This document shows positions 52,720 through 64,000 of a stretch of DNA of 64,000 bases, piece after piece. Source of the stretch: Gaeumannomyces sp. JS-464 (taxonomy: Eukaryota > Ascomycota > Sordariomycetes > Magnaporthales > Magnaporthaceae); assembly GCA_002197995.1 (NCBI GenBank), contig NGZR01000001.1, positions 7,502,001 to 7,566,000 on the forward strand, read 5' to 3'. The position numbers were made by a program, and so were the translations under genes. Positions within the stretch are counted from its first letter, which is position 1. Every line of letters begins with the position of its first letter. The notes under the pieces are model-generated. The model was not told where the DNA came from. It saw only the letters and a program-made list of their open reading frames with translations, and ran no database searches.

Positions 52720-55700
52720 TTAGTCGAGTTCCGTCTTGACCGAGGCGATTCCCGACGATTCCACCACCCTGGGCATAGGTGTAAAGAGGTCGACCATGTT
52801 CAGCGTCAAATCCTGGGTCCCATAATCCTTGCTGATCTCGCCGATCGATCCCAACTCTTCACCCCTCTTGGCTCCATCCGACATTACCCATTCCTTGACC
52901 GACTTGAGAAGATGCATGACCTTCATGAACCGCTGGTCTGGCGGCATCTGGAGATCACCCAGCTTGGTGTTCTTCAGCATGTAGTTGGCGAGCCAGTAGA
53001 AGTGAACGCCGTCCCTTGAGAACCCTTGTCGTTGTGGGTTCACGTCATCTTGCGACGATACCGGGGGAAACTGGCTGGCCATGTCGGCATCCCAGTTCTG
53101 CTTGAACTTGTCCAGTGCGGTCGCGAATATTCCAAGAACCTCGGGCCTCATTGTCCCATCCACGGGCGTGCCACGACCACTTGTGTTCGCGCTTGGTGGC
53201 CAGTTGCCGTTGGCACCGCCAGACACTACCCAGTCGACGTGCGACAGGGGTGTGCTGGATCCGTTCATGATGGCACCTGCGCCAAGACCCTCGCTCTGGG
53301 CCCTGCGCATGAGAGCCATGAGAGAGTGAATAAGGATGAACTTTCCGAACAGGTTTGTTGTTCCTGGCTGGATCTGGTACGAGCTGTGAAGAAGCGCACG
53401 CAGCACAAGATTCGTCTCTGGTTGTTTGGGACGTCTCGTTCCATGCGGGTTCCGTTCAGTCGCCGAGTCCGGACCGTACAGTCCGAGAGCTGCCGCACAC
53501 GTTCCGCTGTCCTGGGCGTCCCAGGCCGCATCGTCTGCGGGCAGGGGAATCTGTAGCTGGAGAGGATCGAACAACGGCGGTGAGTTGAAGTACAGCCCAA
53601 GTGCAGTGTCGCAGAGGAATGTGAGGAAGAAGATGCGGATCCTCTTCTCCTGCTCAATCCAAGAAGGCCAATCAAAAGATGAAGGATCGAATGTTGCAGG
53701 TGAGAATGACGGCTGGTGCAGAGCACTTGACAATGATGGACCCTGCGAGACGTTCAACAACCCAGCCTTGCGAGTGACGGCAGCAATCAGCGGGAAGAGG
53801 CGTCGCGCAGACTCTCTCTGCTCAGGCGTGCCGTTCCAGATGAAGAGGATGTTCATGAGCATGATGGCCTGCAACTCCTCAATCTCCTTGATGGAGTCGA
53901 AAGAGTTGTTGCCATATTTGATTTCAGGATCAACACCGTCATCTAGAGACGCTAGTAGCTGCGAGTCACGCTCTAGGGCGAACTTGAGGAAGTTCATCAC
54001 CTCGCGAATCTCGTCTGGCGACACGCGATCAGAGTAACACGCGCCGACGCAGCAAAGGCCCGCCAAAAGGCCAGTGTAAGCATCGAGAATACGGAAAGTT
54101 GGAATGTGCAAGAAAGAGAAATGTCGGTGAAAGTGGGTGTATCGGCCGAGGAAAGACTTGATATTGTCGGGATCAAGAAAGCTGTGGAGGCGGGCGTTGT
54201 GGGGGTTGGAGGAAGGATCGGGAAAGCGGAAGAAGTTGGTGAGCTGGTCGGATATCTGCTGATAAGGGTCGCGGGTGAGATTGACGAGGTCGTTGGGAGG
54301 GGGCGCCCAAGAATCGAAGAAGAGGCATCGGTCGTCGGGGTCGGGGTGGTGGTTGCCGCCGGGGGCGCCGTCCGGTCGTTCGGGGCCGGCATTAGGCTCG
54401 GGCTTGGTGGTTGCGATCTGCGTCTGTCCAATATTAGGCGGGAATTGATGGTTGACGTAGGTATTTTGCGCACCAGCCTGGAACATCTGGGACCAGTCAA
54501 GTCCACCAGATTGTTGGTTTGACGCCTGCTGGCCCATAAACGGCATGCCGTTCTGCGCCGGCTGCATTGGGTAGTTGGCAAGCTGAGGGTTGATGTTTGC
54601 AGCCATCGAGTGCGGGACACCGCCGTTATAGCCCTGGTTAAAATCTTGTGGGCGGCCGTTCTGCCCCATGACCGAGGCGCTTCTTCGGTCGCGGTCGTTG
54701 GGGTCATCGATGCGGTTCATGCTCGGCTGCCTGGAAAGGTGGTTTTGGTCATTGGACATGTTTCCCATGCCATCCGCCGACGGTATCAAACCGAAGGGGT
54801 GGACCATGCCGTCCGGGCCCATGTTGCCCATGCCGTTGATCGGGTTGAGCTCATTCTCGTTGCCCAGCGCCTTCTGGGCCGCCTGGTTCTTCTTGACGTG
54901 CGCGTGGGGGTGCGACAAGTGGCTGGCTCCGGTAGGGTTGCCACGGCGGATCGAGCACTTCTGGAAGTGGCGCTTCAGAATGTCACTGCGCGAGAAGGTA
55001 TCCCGGCACAGAACGCACATGTACGGGCGGTCACCAGTGTCTAAAGAATATCACGAATCGTCAAGACACGCCCCGCATGCTTGGGGAAAAATCACATACG
55101 CGGGACACCGGGGATGAGGGGTTGTAGGGTTCCACTTACGTCGGAGCAGGTGCCTCTTCAGATGCTTCGCATGAAGGTAGGTCTTGTTGCAGTGAGGGCA
55201 AGGGAACTTGCCATCAGCATCCTTCTGGGGGATTTGGTTCTTGGCCGCGACGCTGCCGGCCACGGGGGCCTGCGGCCGCCCGGGAGCGCTGGGCAGAATG
55301 CCGCGCCTTCCTTGGGAGCCAACCACGTGGGTGGGCGGCTCACCCTCCTGCTGCATCATCTGCGGCTGGGGCATCAGAGGGCTCTGGGCATAAGGCGACG
55401 ACATGCCGGGCTGCGGGATGACCCCGCCAGCCGGCATGGGGCGCAAGACAGGTGGAGCGCGTCCACCGGGAGCGGGTGCCGGAGCGATGGGCTGTGGGTG
55501 AGCCATCGAGGTTGACGTCTGCGGCAGCATCGACTGCGTGGTCTGGTAACCCTGGTGAGGCTGCTGATACTGGTTGTTCGGCATCATGCCCGGGTAGGGA
55601 GCGCGCGCAACATTTTGCTGCGTAGGCGGGGGCGGGTAGTTGCTCATGGCGCCGTTAGAGCCCGGAGTGTTGGGCGTAGCTGGGGTTCGTGGAGTGTGCG

Positions 55701-55884
55701 GGTAGCTTCCGTAGGGCGCAGAGGGCTGTTGCATCATATGGCCCTGCGGCTGGAGAGGAGGCAGAGTCTGCGGAGGCGCCGGAGCGTGGTTCTGCAGACT
55801 GTGCGACGAGGTAGAGGATGGCGACGGGTACGAAGAGGTCGTCGTAGTGTTTACCACATTAGACGAGTATGAGGGGTGGTCCAT
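52720..55884 (-). CDS. C2H2 zinc-finger transcription factor with fungal-specific regulatory domain
   Basis: Two exons (55140-55884 and 52720-55040) joined by a 99-nt intron give 1021 aa with no frame correction. Residues 1-220 are Pro/Gln/Ser-rich and disordered. Two C2H2 fingers follow at about 224-278: FPCPHCNKTYLHAKHLKRH, the linker HTGDRPYMC interrupted by the intron, then CRDTFSRSDILKRHFQKC. About 280-540 is Gly/Asn/Met-rich; about 545-830 resembles the fungal-specific transcription factor domain (LDPDNIKSFLGRYTHFHRHF, LLAGLCCVGACYSD, KAGLLNVSQGPSL). A C-terminal Glu/Asp segment closes it. Nuclear regulator; the target genes are unknown. The C2H2-plus-fungal-trans architecture occurs in a limited set of ascomycete regulators. 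The 8 kb upstream of its start contains no convincing gene, as is often seen for developmental regulators. Confidence 0.85.
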
Positions 55885-58800
55885 AATCCTTCTCAGAGCA
55901 GGCTTTTGCTACGACGACGCTACGCAACCATCCGATCCTGGTGGCAGAGGACTCGATGGCTCGATCTGGCAGCTTTTCGGGCTGTTGCGATTGCAGCGAC
56001 GCGAGGGCGCGTCCTCGAATGCGGTCTCGTCTCGGGGACGGTGTTTGCTTGCGCTGAGGTGCTTGCGCGCGCGCAAAGCTGCAGCTGCGAGATGCGACGG
56101 CGTCGAGTACTGCTTGTCGCGATGATCTTGGTCCCGGTTTCCTCCTCCACAAACGCCCTCAAGGTTGTGTTGTGCCTATGCCGGGCGGAAAGTCGACTCG
56201 ATCGCGTCTTTCTTTGCGCGCGGGGCTCAAGGCTTGGGGTGGGTAGCTTGTCGGCGTGGTGAAAGGGTAGTTGATTTGAAGTGGAGATGGAAAGATGTGG
56301 GCGACGTGAGGCTCAAAAAAGGCGGTTCTTGTGGGTGGTGTGGGTGCTTTTTAGGATTGTGGATTTGGCTGATTGAGGACCACGAAGGGTGTGGGAAGAA
56401 AAAAAACAATGGCGCCTGAGGGGGCGAGTGGAGAACCAGTGATTTTTTTTTTCTTCTCTCGGGCTTATTATGGTGGTGGAAGATGCCGCGGCAGTTCGTG
56501 CCCTCGGCCTCCCCTGTTCTTTCTCGTTCCCTGTCTGCGACACACAGTGGTAATACCAAGAGGTCGACGAGACTGCCAGGCACGCAGAAACGCAAGTAAT
56601 GACAGTACCAATGTGTGGGTGACGTGTGGTCCTGATCGCAAACGCGGGTAGCAGAGAGGAGACGAGGAGAAAAAAAAAAAATGGCTCCAGTCGACCAGCA
56701 GGCGGTGGTGGGTGAGTGGAGACGGTGAGGCAAGTGGGCGAAGTGGACCGACCGGGAGGTGGTGGAAGATTTATGTGGATCGAGGAAGGGGACGAGCCAG
56801 CAAAAAACGTGGGCCCTCTAATAAACAACGACGTCGCGCTTGATCCCACCGCGGTTGGAGAATCCTCGGCTTAGCGACGCAGCATCCACAATACGAAACA
56901 ACCAGCCTGCTTGACTTGACCTGCCTGGCGACGGGATGACAGGCGGATTTGGGCGAGAGAATCGCAGGCGGGGGAATGATGTAGACGGAAGAGATGGGAG
57001 GAAAGTAAGAAAGAGAGAGAGTTTCCGACCGACCAGCAAGAGCGCGAGGGATTTGGGGGGCGTGGTGTCTAGAGGGCGCTCGAAAAAAGAAAAAAGAAAA
57101 AAGAAATCCAAGCTAGGGAAATTTCGGGGCGCCACTCCTGTTTGTATACTAGGTTCCAAATCAGAGCCACCAATACAAGGGCAGATCTTCTTTTTAGCCC
57201 CTTGTATTTATTTTATTTTATTCCTTTTTCTCCTGTCCCTTTTTTCCTTCGAGCCGCCCATCCCAGCAGTCACGTCGAACACACGGTCCGGCGGTGGCGG
57301 GGAGTCCCCCAATTCTGACATGTTTGACATGGCCATGGACACCACCCTCCTTGTCGCATCCATCACACTGACCACCTCTTCCTTGGAACCGTATCATCCA
57401 CCACTGCTGGCAGTCTCCGTGTGCGTCTGCCCATTCAGAGACGGGTACGTAGATAGGTTGTATGTAGACGCATGTAGGCAGGTGTTTAGGCGGGTTGGTA
57501 GCTCAGAAGCCACAGCGGAAAGCTACCATATAACAGCAATTTCTGCCCGTGCAAGATTCCGGCCCGCACGCGCCAGCATCGCGTTTTTGACAAGCACTCT
57601 GGGTCCAAATAAGAAGGCGGTCCGCACTCGCGGTACGTTAGGTCCTCGTCCCTCGCGCCTGTAACTGCAAGTCAGAGCAGGGCACCCAGGTACCTTGGTC
57701 GCCTGCCTGGACCACTCGGAAGGTGTCTGCCAGGGAGGCGGGCGCACGCAGGACGGTGTACCCCAAGTACCCAAGGGTCGAGGCGGGAGCTGTGGACGCG
57801 ATTCGGTGGCTTCGCCTCGGCTCGTCGGTACAATACATGCCTAGCACGCGCTCATTTCAAAAGGAACGGCCATCTTGCCCAAAATGGAGTTAGCAGGGGA
57901 GCAGCGACAACCCCTGTCGCCGCTGTTGCTCAAGGCCCTGTCCTGGCCGTTTTGGTACGTACCGTCCTGGTCTGGTGCCCAGGTCGCGGAGAAGCACCGC
58001 ATCGTGACATGGGCGGGCGGGCAGGCATTTCGCCCACGCTGGGTTCAACCCGGTACTGCGCTAGACCTGCTAGCAGCGACATGGAGGGCGGCAACGTCGC
58101 CAGGAGGTCTCTGCCGTCGTGCCCTCGCAACAGGCGGGCATCAAGTCAATCCATAGTGCGTCCTCGGCGCCCTCGGATTTTGCCCAATATCGCCTGGCGC
58201 TACAGTTGCTTCGGTGTCTTGCGACAGTTGCGTAACGTGCTGCCTGTTGAGCCTATTCCTCTTTCACGTCATGTGGACAGAAAACAAAACACGCCGGCAG
58301 CTTCAAACTTGAATAATAAGCTGCAGTCGCTTGATATAATTTTGATGTGGCGAACATCTGTCGTATCGTCCAAGCCAGTAATGCGGGTAGGCGGCAAACC
58401 CCAATGAACCCTAACGCCTCTGGGGCGGGCCAGGTGGCTCCCTACCACGCAGCGAACTTGCAGGTGCAGATGACAGACCAGGCAATCTTCCAGAAAGAAG
58501 GCGAAGCCGGTCGGCCATACATAATACTATCCACTTAAGATACCCAGCTGCCGTTCGCGCTAGGGATTTGAACAGTTCGACATGGGCGCCTGTCCTTCGC
58601 ATTGAGGCCAGTCCCGACCTCTGGGGAATTCGGGTTCTGACAGCCACCCCGCAGAGGTTGAGGTGGTGAATGGTCGGGCACAAAGTTTGCGTCGTCGTGC
58701 ATTTGTCCATCACTGCGGATTGGTGACCTCGGTTCGATATGCCGTTTTCGCCCCCAATCACGTCCACCATGAGCAGACAGGCATGCACATATGCGCCGGC

Positions 58801-61800
58801 CAACGTGTCGTAGGTGGTATTGTCGTACCGCCTGGCTCAAGTGCTGCTCTCCGGCCTGCCGAGGAGCCGGCCTGGCCATCCGACAGACCCCCGCCCAGCC
58901 AACCCGATCTTCTCACCGACAAGTGAGCCCGCACTGGACTGGACTCGCGGCCACAGAAATCTCGCGGAGAATTTGCCGCCGCCGAAGGGTCCTGGGCGTG
59001 CTCCAAGAGCCCAACAGCCTGCGGCGGCCCCCCCCCTGACACATCTCCAGCTCACCGTCTTTTGGCGTCCCTGCCACGGCCGCATTGGCACAGTTTAATG
59101 CCACCAGAAACAACCCCTCCCAATAACATGCCGCAGAACCCCCACGTCAAAGACAAAGACGTAAAAATAAGAGTCGTTGCGAACAGACTTGCCCACCCCC
59201 TCAGGCACAAGCAAATATCCAGTGGGCCCCAGGGAAAATTGAGACGGTTGAAAAATGCCGGGCGAGCGGCCCCGTGAGTCGCGGGGCAGCTCGTCATAGG
59301 CTTGTCCAGGGGTCTTTAGGCATGTACCAGATACCTGCGCGGGTGCAAGACTGCCCAGCCTCAGTCAGGGTACATGGTACTCGATGCAACGTTTCCCCTC
59401 CTCGGATGGCTGGCCATGCCATTCTGGGTGTGGCAACTTGAGGGGGCAGGGGAGGTACATCGGGATACCTACTGTCCCCCTGCTAGGCTTCTGAATGGAT
59501 TCACTAGGTAATGCCTTGGTCATCCGCGGACCTGCCAGGGTAGGGCAAGGTCTGGGCTCAGAAATGCAGCCCCCATGGGAGCGGTTGAGCATTCTGTCAT
59601 CCTGCAGGGCACACGAGTCAAGACGTGCTAGCAGAAACGAGTCCCAAAACACCATCGGCTCCCCAGCCCCTTCCAACCCTGGCCTAGCACATCTTCGCCA
59701 GCACGGTCATGGAGCCTGTTGAGTGCACACACCACCAGCCAAGCGCTACCAGATTTCCTTGGTTTATTTTTATTTTTGTTTTTTTTATTTCTTGATCGCT
59801 GGCGCCTGTCTGCCCAGCTGCGTCGGCCAATCACGCGACTCGGAAGCTCCCCAAAGAAGGACGGGAGTGGAAGGACGGCATTTTGGCCGAGAGTCTCGTG
59901 CCATGTCATCTACGGTGTGCAGCGCAAACAGGGGCCATCGATGCGCCGTCTAAACGTTCTGCCGGAAAAAGGCCCTCCTCGCCAACGGGAACACTGGTGC
60001 ACGCACATGGTGCCAGTCGCCTGTGGCTTAGTGCCCGATTCCTCGCGGAGGGGTTTTTTTTAACAAGCGCCAGCGCCAAGAATGCCGAGGTAAGCCTACC
60101 CATGGCACCTCTAACAGGTAGTCTCGGTGAGTTGACGGCTCGACAGATGTCTCTCTCCCTATGGATGTACTTGGCTTGTACTTGAACTCCGTCCCATCAC
60201 ACAAGGTGTGGGCAAGCGGGCCGATATGCTCCTGCAAGTGGGCAGCCACTCGGCCGATCAACTCGGCCCCATTATGGCCTGTGCTGGATCGAATTTTTGG
60301 AATGGGGATGGGTTGACGGGCCCACGGGCCCTTTGGGGAGGGGTGGGCAGCCACCAGACGCAGGGCTCAACGCCTCAACTGATGAACCGGTGGTGGGCTG
60401 GGGGACTTTGAGAGAGCACGGCCAGGGGTCGTAAAAACGGTTTAGTTTGGGCCCCGTGCATCCAGACCAGACGGGAGCGGGTGGAGGATTGGATCCTCAC
60501 TTGGAGGCTCTGGGAGGGGACTTTCACGAACCCACTCGCACGGCAGCCTCCTGTACGACATACAAAAAGAAATGGGTCGTTTGAACGACGACGCCAAGGG
60601 AAAAGGAAAAAAAAAAAGAAAAGACAGGCAAAAGAAAAGGAAAATTGCAAGACTTCAGACGCCATCCACAATGGGGCTGTCCGAACCGTGACGATTCGCA
60701 GCCAAACGCGCCAAGCACGCTGCTAGTGTGTGTCCTTTGGTCGGCGACTGTCAGTTTTCCGAGCCGTGCCGCAAAGCAAGAATCGTCCTTTTGCTCTCCA
60801 TCATTTCCCTCGCCTGCATTGTGCTAGCCGCCTTTCCTAGCCGTCTCCCTAAAGGGTAGGTACAACGTCGGTTCGTGCCCAGATATATCGGGGCCCCCTG
60901 GTCCCTGCCTGACATGGCGACGAGATTGGTCTGTGTGATTCCCTTAGCCGACCATCGAGCTTGGAAGTCGGCACACAATGCGACGGCGAAAGTGCGGTCT
61001 GGTGTTGGCATTCTCCCCTCCCTTGTTTCTTATTGTTTTCAGGGCTCTCCTACCTCGGCTTGCATTGCGATACATGGAGGATGCAATGGTCAGGCAATCT
61101 GACCGGAACACAAGCCATTTCCGATCATGTGGCCCGAGCTAGCGGAAGGGAATAGCGCTCTTCCTTGTTGTTTCTCCCCGATCTGCATTGCTCACCATTT
61201 GACCCCCATCCAAGAGCAGGACCCCGTCTCCCGAGTCCCATCCATGTCCCCTCCACAGAGCACTTCGCCCGGCCCGCATTCTCCAGAAAGGAAAAAAGAA
61301 GAGACAAAAAGCGCCAGCCCCACGACCCTTCACCAGAGAGCTCCGTAAAATAAGCAGGCGCCACAAAAGCAAGGGTATTCTGGCGATGAACCACGATCGC
61401 TCTTGTGGTTGCCTGCAGGGCCGTTGATGACGAAACCCGCTGCTACGCATCACTATGATCTCGATGCGAGCAAGGTTCTCCCACGTCGGAGTGAGGGGTT
61501 TGGAGCACCTTTTCTGGGTGGCAGGCACGCAGGTTCGGGGAAGCATGGATATTCCATCGACTTGCCAGTTATCAGAAACTCGGCCTCTCCGTGCAGCCTG
61601 TGGTATCCTGCAATGAAAGTGCTCGAGCCGACGACGACTGCTGTCCGACTGGCTTGGCCAATTGATTTATCGTGCCCACCACCCCCATCAGCGTTCGGGA
61701 TTTGGAGGGCTGGTGCCTGCACGCCTTTTGATTGGGCCTTTGCCAATGTGGAATGGGTGTGCCGGGCTCTGTGGTGGATGCGCCGCCAAGCCAAGTCCCT

Positions 61801-64000
61801 GTGCCGGGGATGCCAGTAGAGCCAGGTTGGTCGAGGGCTTTGCCTCCATTTGACCAATATCAATGAGATAAAAGACATGCGCAGAGGTACCTACCTTGCA
61901 CTTGGAGACACCCTCCGTCTCCCATCTCACATCTCATCGCAGGATTCCATAACAACATGCGCGATTGCTGCGCAATGAGATCTCCTCGCACGTTTTCAAT
62001 AGGAAATCAAGCTAGGCAGCCAAATAAGTGTCGTAAGCTCAGCCAACCACACGGGCAAACACACAACTCGCATAGGGCACCAAGCCGTTCGTGGCGGCCG
62101 AGGGATAAAAATTCCTATTTCGTCTCGCCAAATTTTAGATTTACTTGCTGCTATTTCTCCCCCTACGCGAGTGTTACGTCTGGCTAACAGACGGTGAGCG
62201 AGTGGCACCATTGGTGCATCAGGAACAGTCCTTGACGCGAAACTGCCCGAGCTTCCGCCGAACGAGGCACCCCTGAGATGCATCCCCGACAAGGGCGCAT
62301 GACACCCCTACGACGTAGACTGCGCCCGGGGCACCCTCAGGGAAATGGATGGATGGACGGACAAACATCACGATCCCGCGTCAGGACCATCTCCCCCCGT
62401 ATCGCGACTGCCAATCTTGACGCAGCCCAAAGTTGGGCAGGTAGGGTACGTCCAGCAGGCAGGCGAGCTGGCTGATAGGTGGCACTACGGATGCATTGCA
62501 AGCTGGTACTGTCCAGGCGCATGCTTTCATGTGCCGGCGAATGCCCGCTTTTGGCCTCTCGCTTATTACGTCGAGTGCAGCAGCAACCAACCCTCCCTCG
62601 CGTATCCAGGTACTTACGTCATGCAGTCAATCAACTTGGAGGAGCCGGATACCTGTGAACGAGCGGGGGACGTACCTACCTAGGTACCCGTCTGTCTTGA
62701 TACCGCAATCTTCTATCTTGGCCGCTCCAAGGCACCTCGACCAGCCTCTTGATTATGTCCCGTTTGGCCATGTTTTTCGCCCAGCGGCAAAATGCGCCGT
62801 TGGAGGGCTGACAAATGGTCCAGTCACGGCTTGACCAGAGCCCGTCGTTGTTCCCAGTCAAGATCCCGACGAAGCCAACCACCAGATTGCGCCCGCACGT
62901 CGTCGACATCGAGTCAAGACCCATGCCAGCAAGGCCGCCGCCGGCGGCAAAAAGTGGCCACGATTTTCGGGCGGGGCTCAGGTGTCGTCGACCAGGGAGG
63001 ATTATTTGGTGTCGTTGCGCTGGCTGGGGTGTCTGAATTTGTAAAATGGGTCCTGGTTCCGAGCTCCCGGGAATGTACTCGACCTTTTTTTTTTTTTTTT
63101 GTCCAACCCCTTTGGTCCCACTTGAGTGAGTTGAGATTCGCCTTCGCTTTTTGTTCCGACCGCAGGGTGGCGGCCTTGTTTCCGCGCCGGCTCCAGTAGA
63201 CTGACAGCGGCCTAGGTAGGTGTTTAGGTACCTTGGGTACATGTGATTATTGAGTTGGGTGCGGCGGACTATTTTGCGCCTTTTTTCCAGTCTTGCTGCC
63301 CAGCCCTTGCTAAGATCCGCGAATGGTCGGCCAACCGGATGGAAGGATGTGCACAGCAAATGTTGGGGGCGGCCAAGTTGCAAACGACGACGCGCTGAGA
63401 CCCAATTCGAGCAACTCCCAGGCTGTGACACGGCACTTCCGTTTCGGGCAATCCGCCCGAAACTGGGATGTGGCTGGGAGGTGCTTTTGTGAGGGTTTCC
63501 AAACCGGGCTAGCCAAGAGATTGAAACGAGCAACTGGCAAAATGTCGGCAGCAAATTTGGGAACCCAACACGCAGGCGTGGCAGGTTTCCATTTTCATTG
63601 CTGCGATATTTGCCCCACGCAAGGATCTCCCCGACCCCCTTGACAAGGCGATGGAGACCACTGCTCGCTTGTGCTCCCGACACGCGACGTGCTCTCGGCC
63701 GGAATGTGGGCAGGCGGCATTCCGAACGCGTCTAGTCGCGTCTGGCTAGCCCCTCGGCCCCTTCTCCCCGGGGCAGTGGGCGCTGAGATGGCCGGCCAGC
63801 TATTGTGCGCCACGGTGGCTGACACGCATCGCTCAGCTGTCATGTGGCTACGCCTTTGCCTGGCCTTAGGCGCGTTTCCCAAACAACACAAACAAACAAA
63901 AAAAAAAACACAAACCCAACAACCGCGCCGACCGGACCGGAGCCCGGGCAAGACCGGACTTCTCTGCGTTGCTAGCAGGGCCATCGCACCACACCCCCTA
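55885..64000. other. 8.1-kb region without a convincing gene
   Basis: Upstream of the transcription factor start I see no ORF with domain-like composition. The longest frame (62676-63683, minus) is built on a poly-T tract (Lys run) and basic low-complexity sequence. The first 1.5 kb has A-rich and T-rich runs (56397-56406, 56442-56450, 56669-56680), as in long fungal leaders. TACCTACCTA/TAGGTAGG motifs recur near 61887, 62671 and 63214. No tRNA, transposon ends or arrays were noticed. It may hold an extended regulatory region or non-coding transcripts. Confidence 0.5.

Noticed and set aside
62676..63683. 335-codon minus-strand ORF
   Set aside because: Contains a Lys run from a poly-T tract and otherwise low-complexity basic sequence; no recognisable motif or splice support.
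1..64000. CRISPR arrays, operons or prokaryotic promoters
   Set aside because: Introns and family content are clearly fungal; no spaced identical repeats of CRISPR type were seen.

Overview
The window looks like nuclear DNA of a filamentous ascomycete (Pezizomycotina, most likely a Sordariomycete). The evidence is the short introns of about 55-130 nt with GTAAGT-like donors, CTGAC branch sites and CAG/TAG acceptors; fungal-only families (PalA, Helo_like_N, 2EXR, a C2H2 plus fungal-specific transcription factor); a transposon whose damage looks like repeat-induced point mutation (RIP); and scattered TACCTACCTA/TAGGTAGGTA motifs. Species is not determinable by eye.

Layout. 1-11.9 kb is almost gene-free and holds one small Cys-rich ORF (2606-2728) and a (CTG)18 microsatellite. 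11.9-15.3 kb is palA (ambient-pH signalling, BRO1 family). 15.7-29.3 kb is an accessory block: an F-box gene, a Helo_like_N/ankyrin gene with no NACHT, a secreted phosphodiester-glycosidase-like protein, a RIP-degraded 2.9-kb Fot1/pogo-type transposon bounded by TA target duplications, and a 2EXR gene. 29.3-31.9 kb holds hairpins and repeat-like sequence. 31.9-40.3 kb is a dense housekeeping island: a PAA1/AANAT-like acetyltransferase, orotate phosphoribosyltransferase (ura5), NOG1 (60S ribosome biogenesis) and Rab GDI (vesicle traffic). 40.5-49.8 kb is a second accessory block: a minisatellite, a small gene with a nonsense codon, a 217-bp near-perfect foldback, a degenerate transposase-like gene, a degenerate companion gene, an acidic nuclear-type protein, and a 12-bp motif AATTCGCAGTTG (or its CG-to-TA form) that recurs across the block. 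50.1-55.9 kb is housekeeping and regulatory again: mitochondrial ribosomal protein uL29m, a tiny mitochondrial-type membrane protein divergent from it, and a 1021-aa transcription factor. 55.9-64 kb has no convincing gene.

The genes form no obvious single pathway. Conserved islands alternate with repeat-associated blocks. The most coherent candidate for something undescribed is the 41.4-49.8 kb block, which has features of a degraded cargo-carrying DNA transposon: transposase-like gene, companion genes and dispersed repeated motifs near both sides. Several conserved genes (palA, F-box, ura5, NOG1, uL29m) carry single-base frameshifts. NOG1 and uL29m belong to families that are hard to lose, so uncorrected assembly indels are the simplest explanation. 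Neighbouring multi-exon genes (GDI, acetyltransferase, Helo_like_N gene, transcription factor) read through without any correction.
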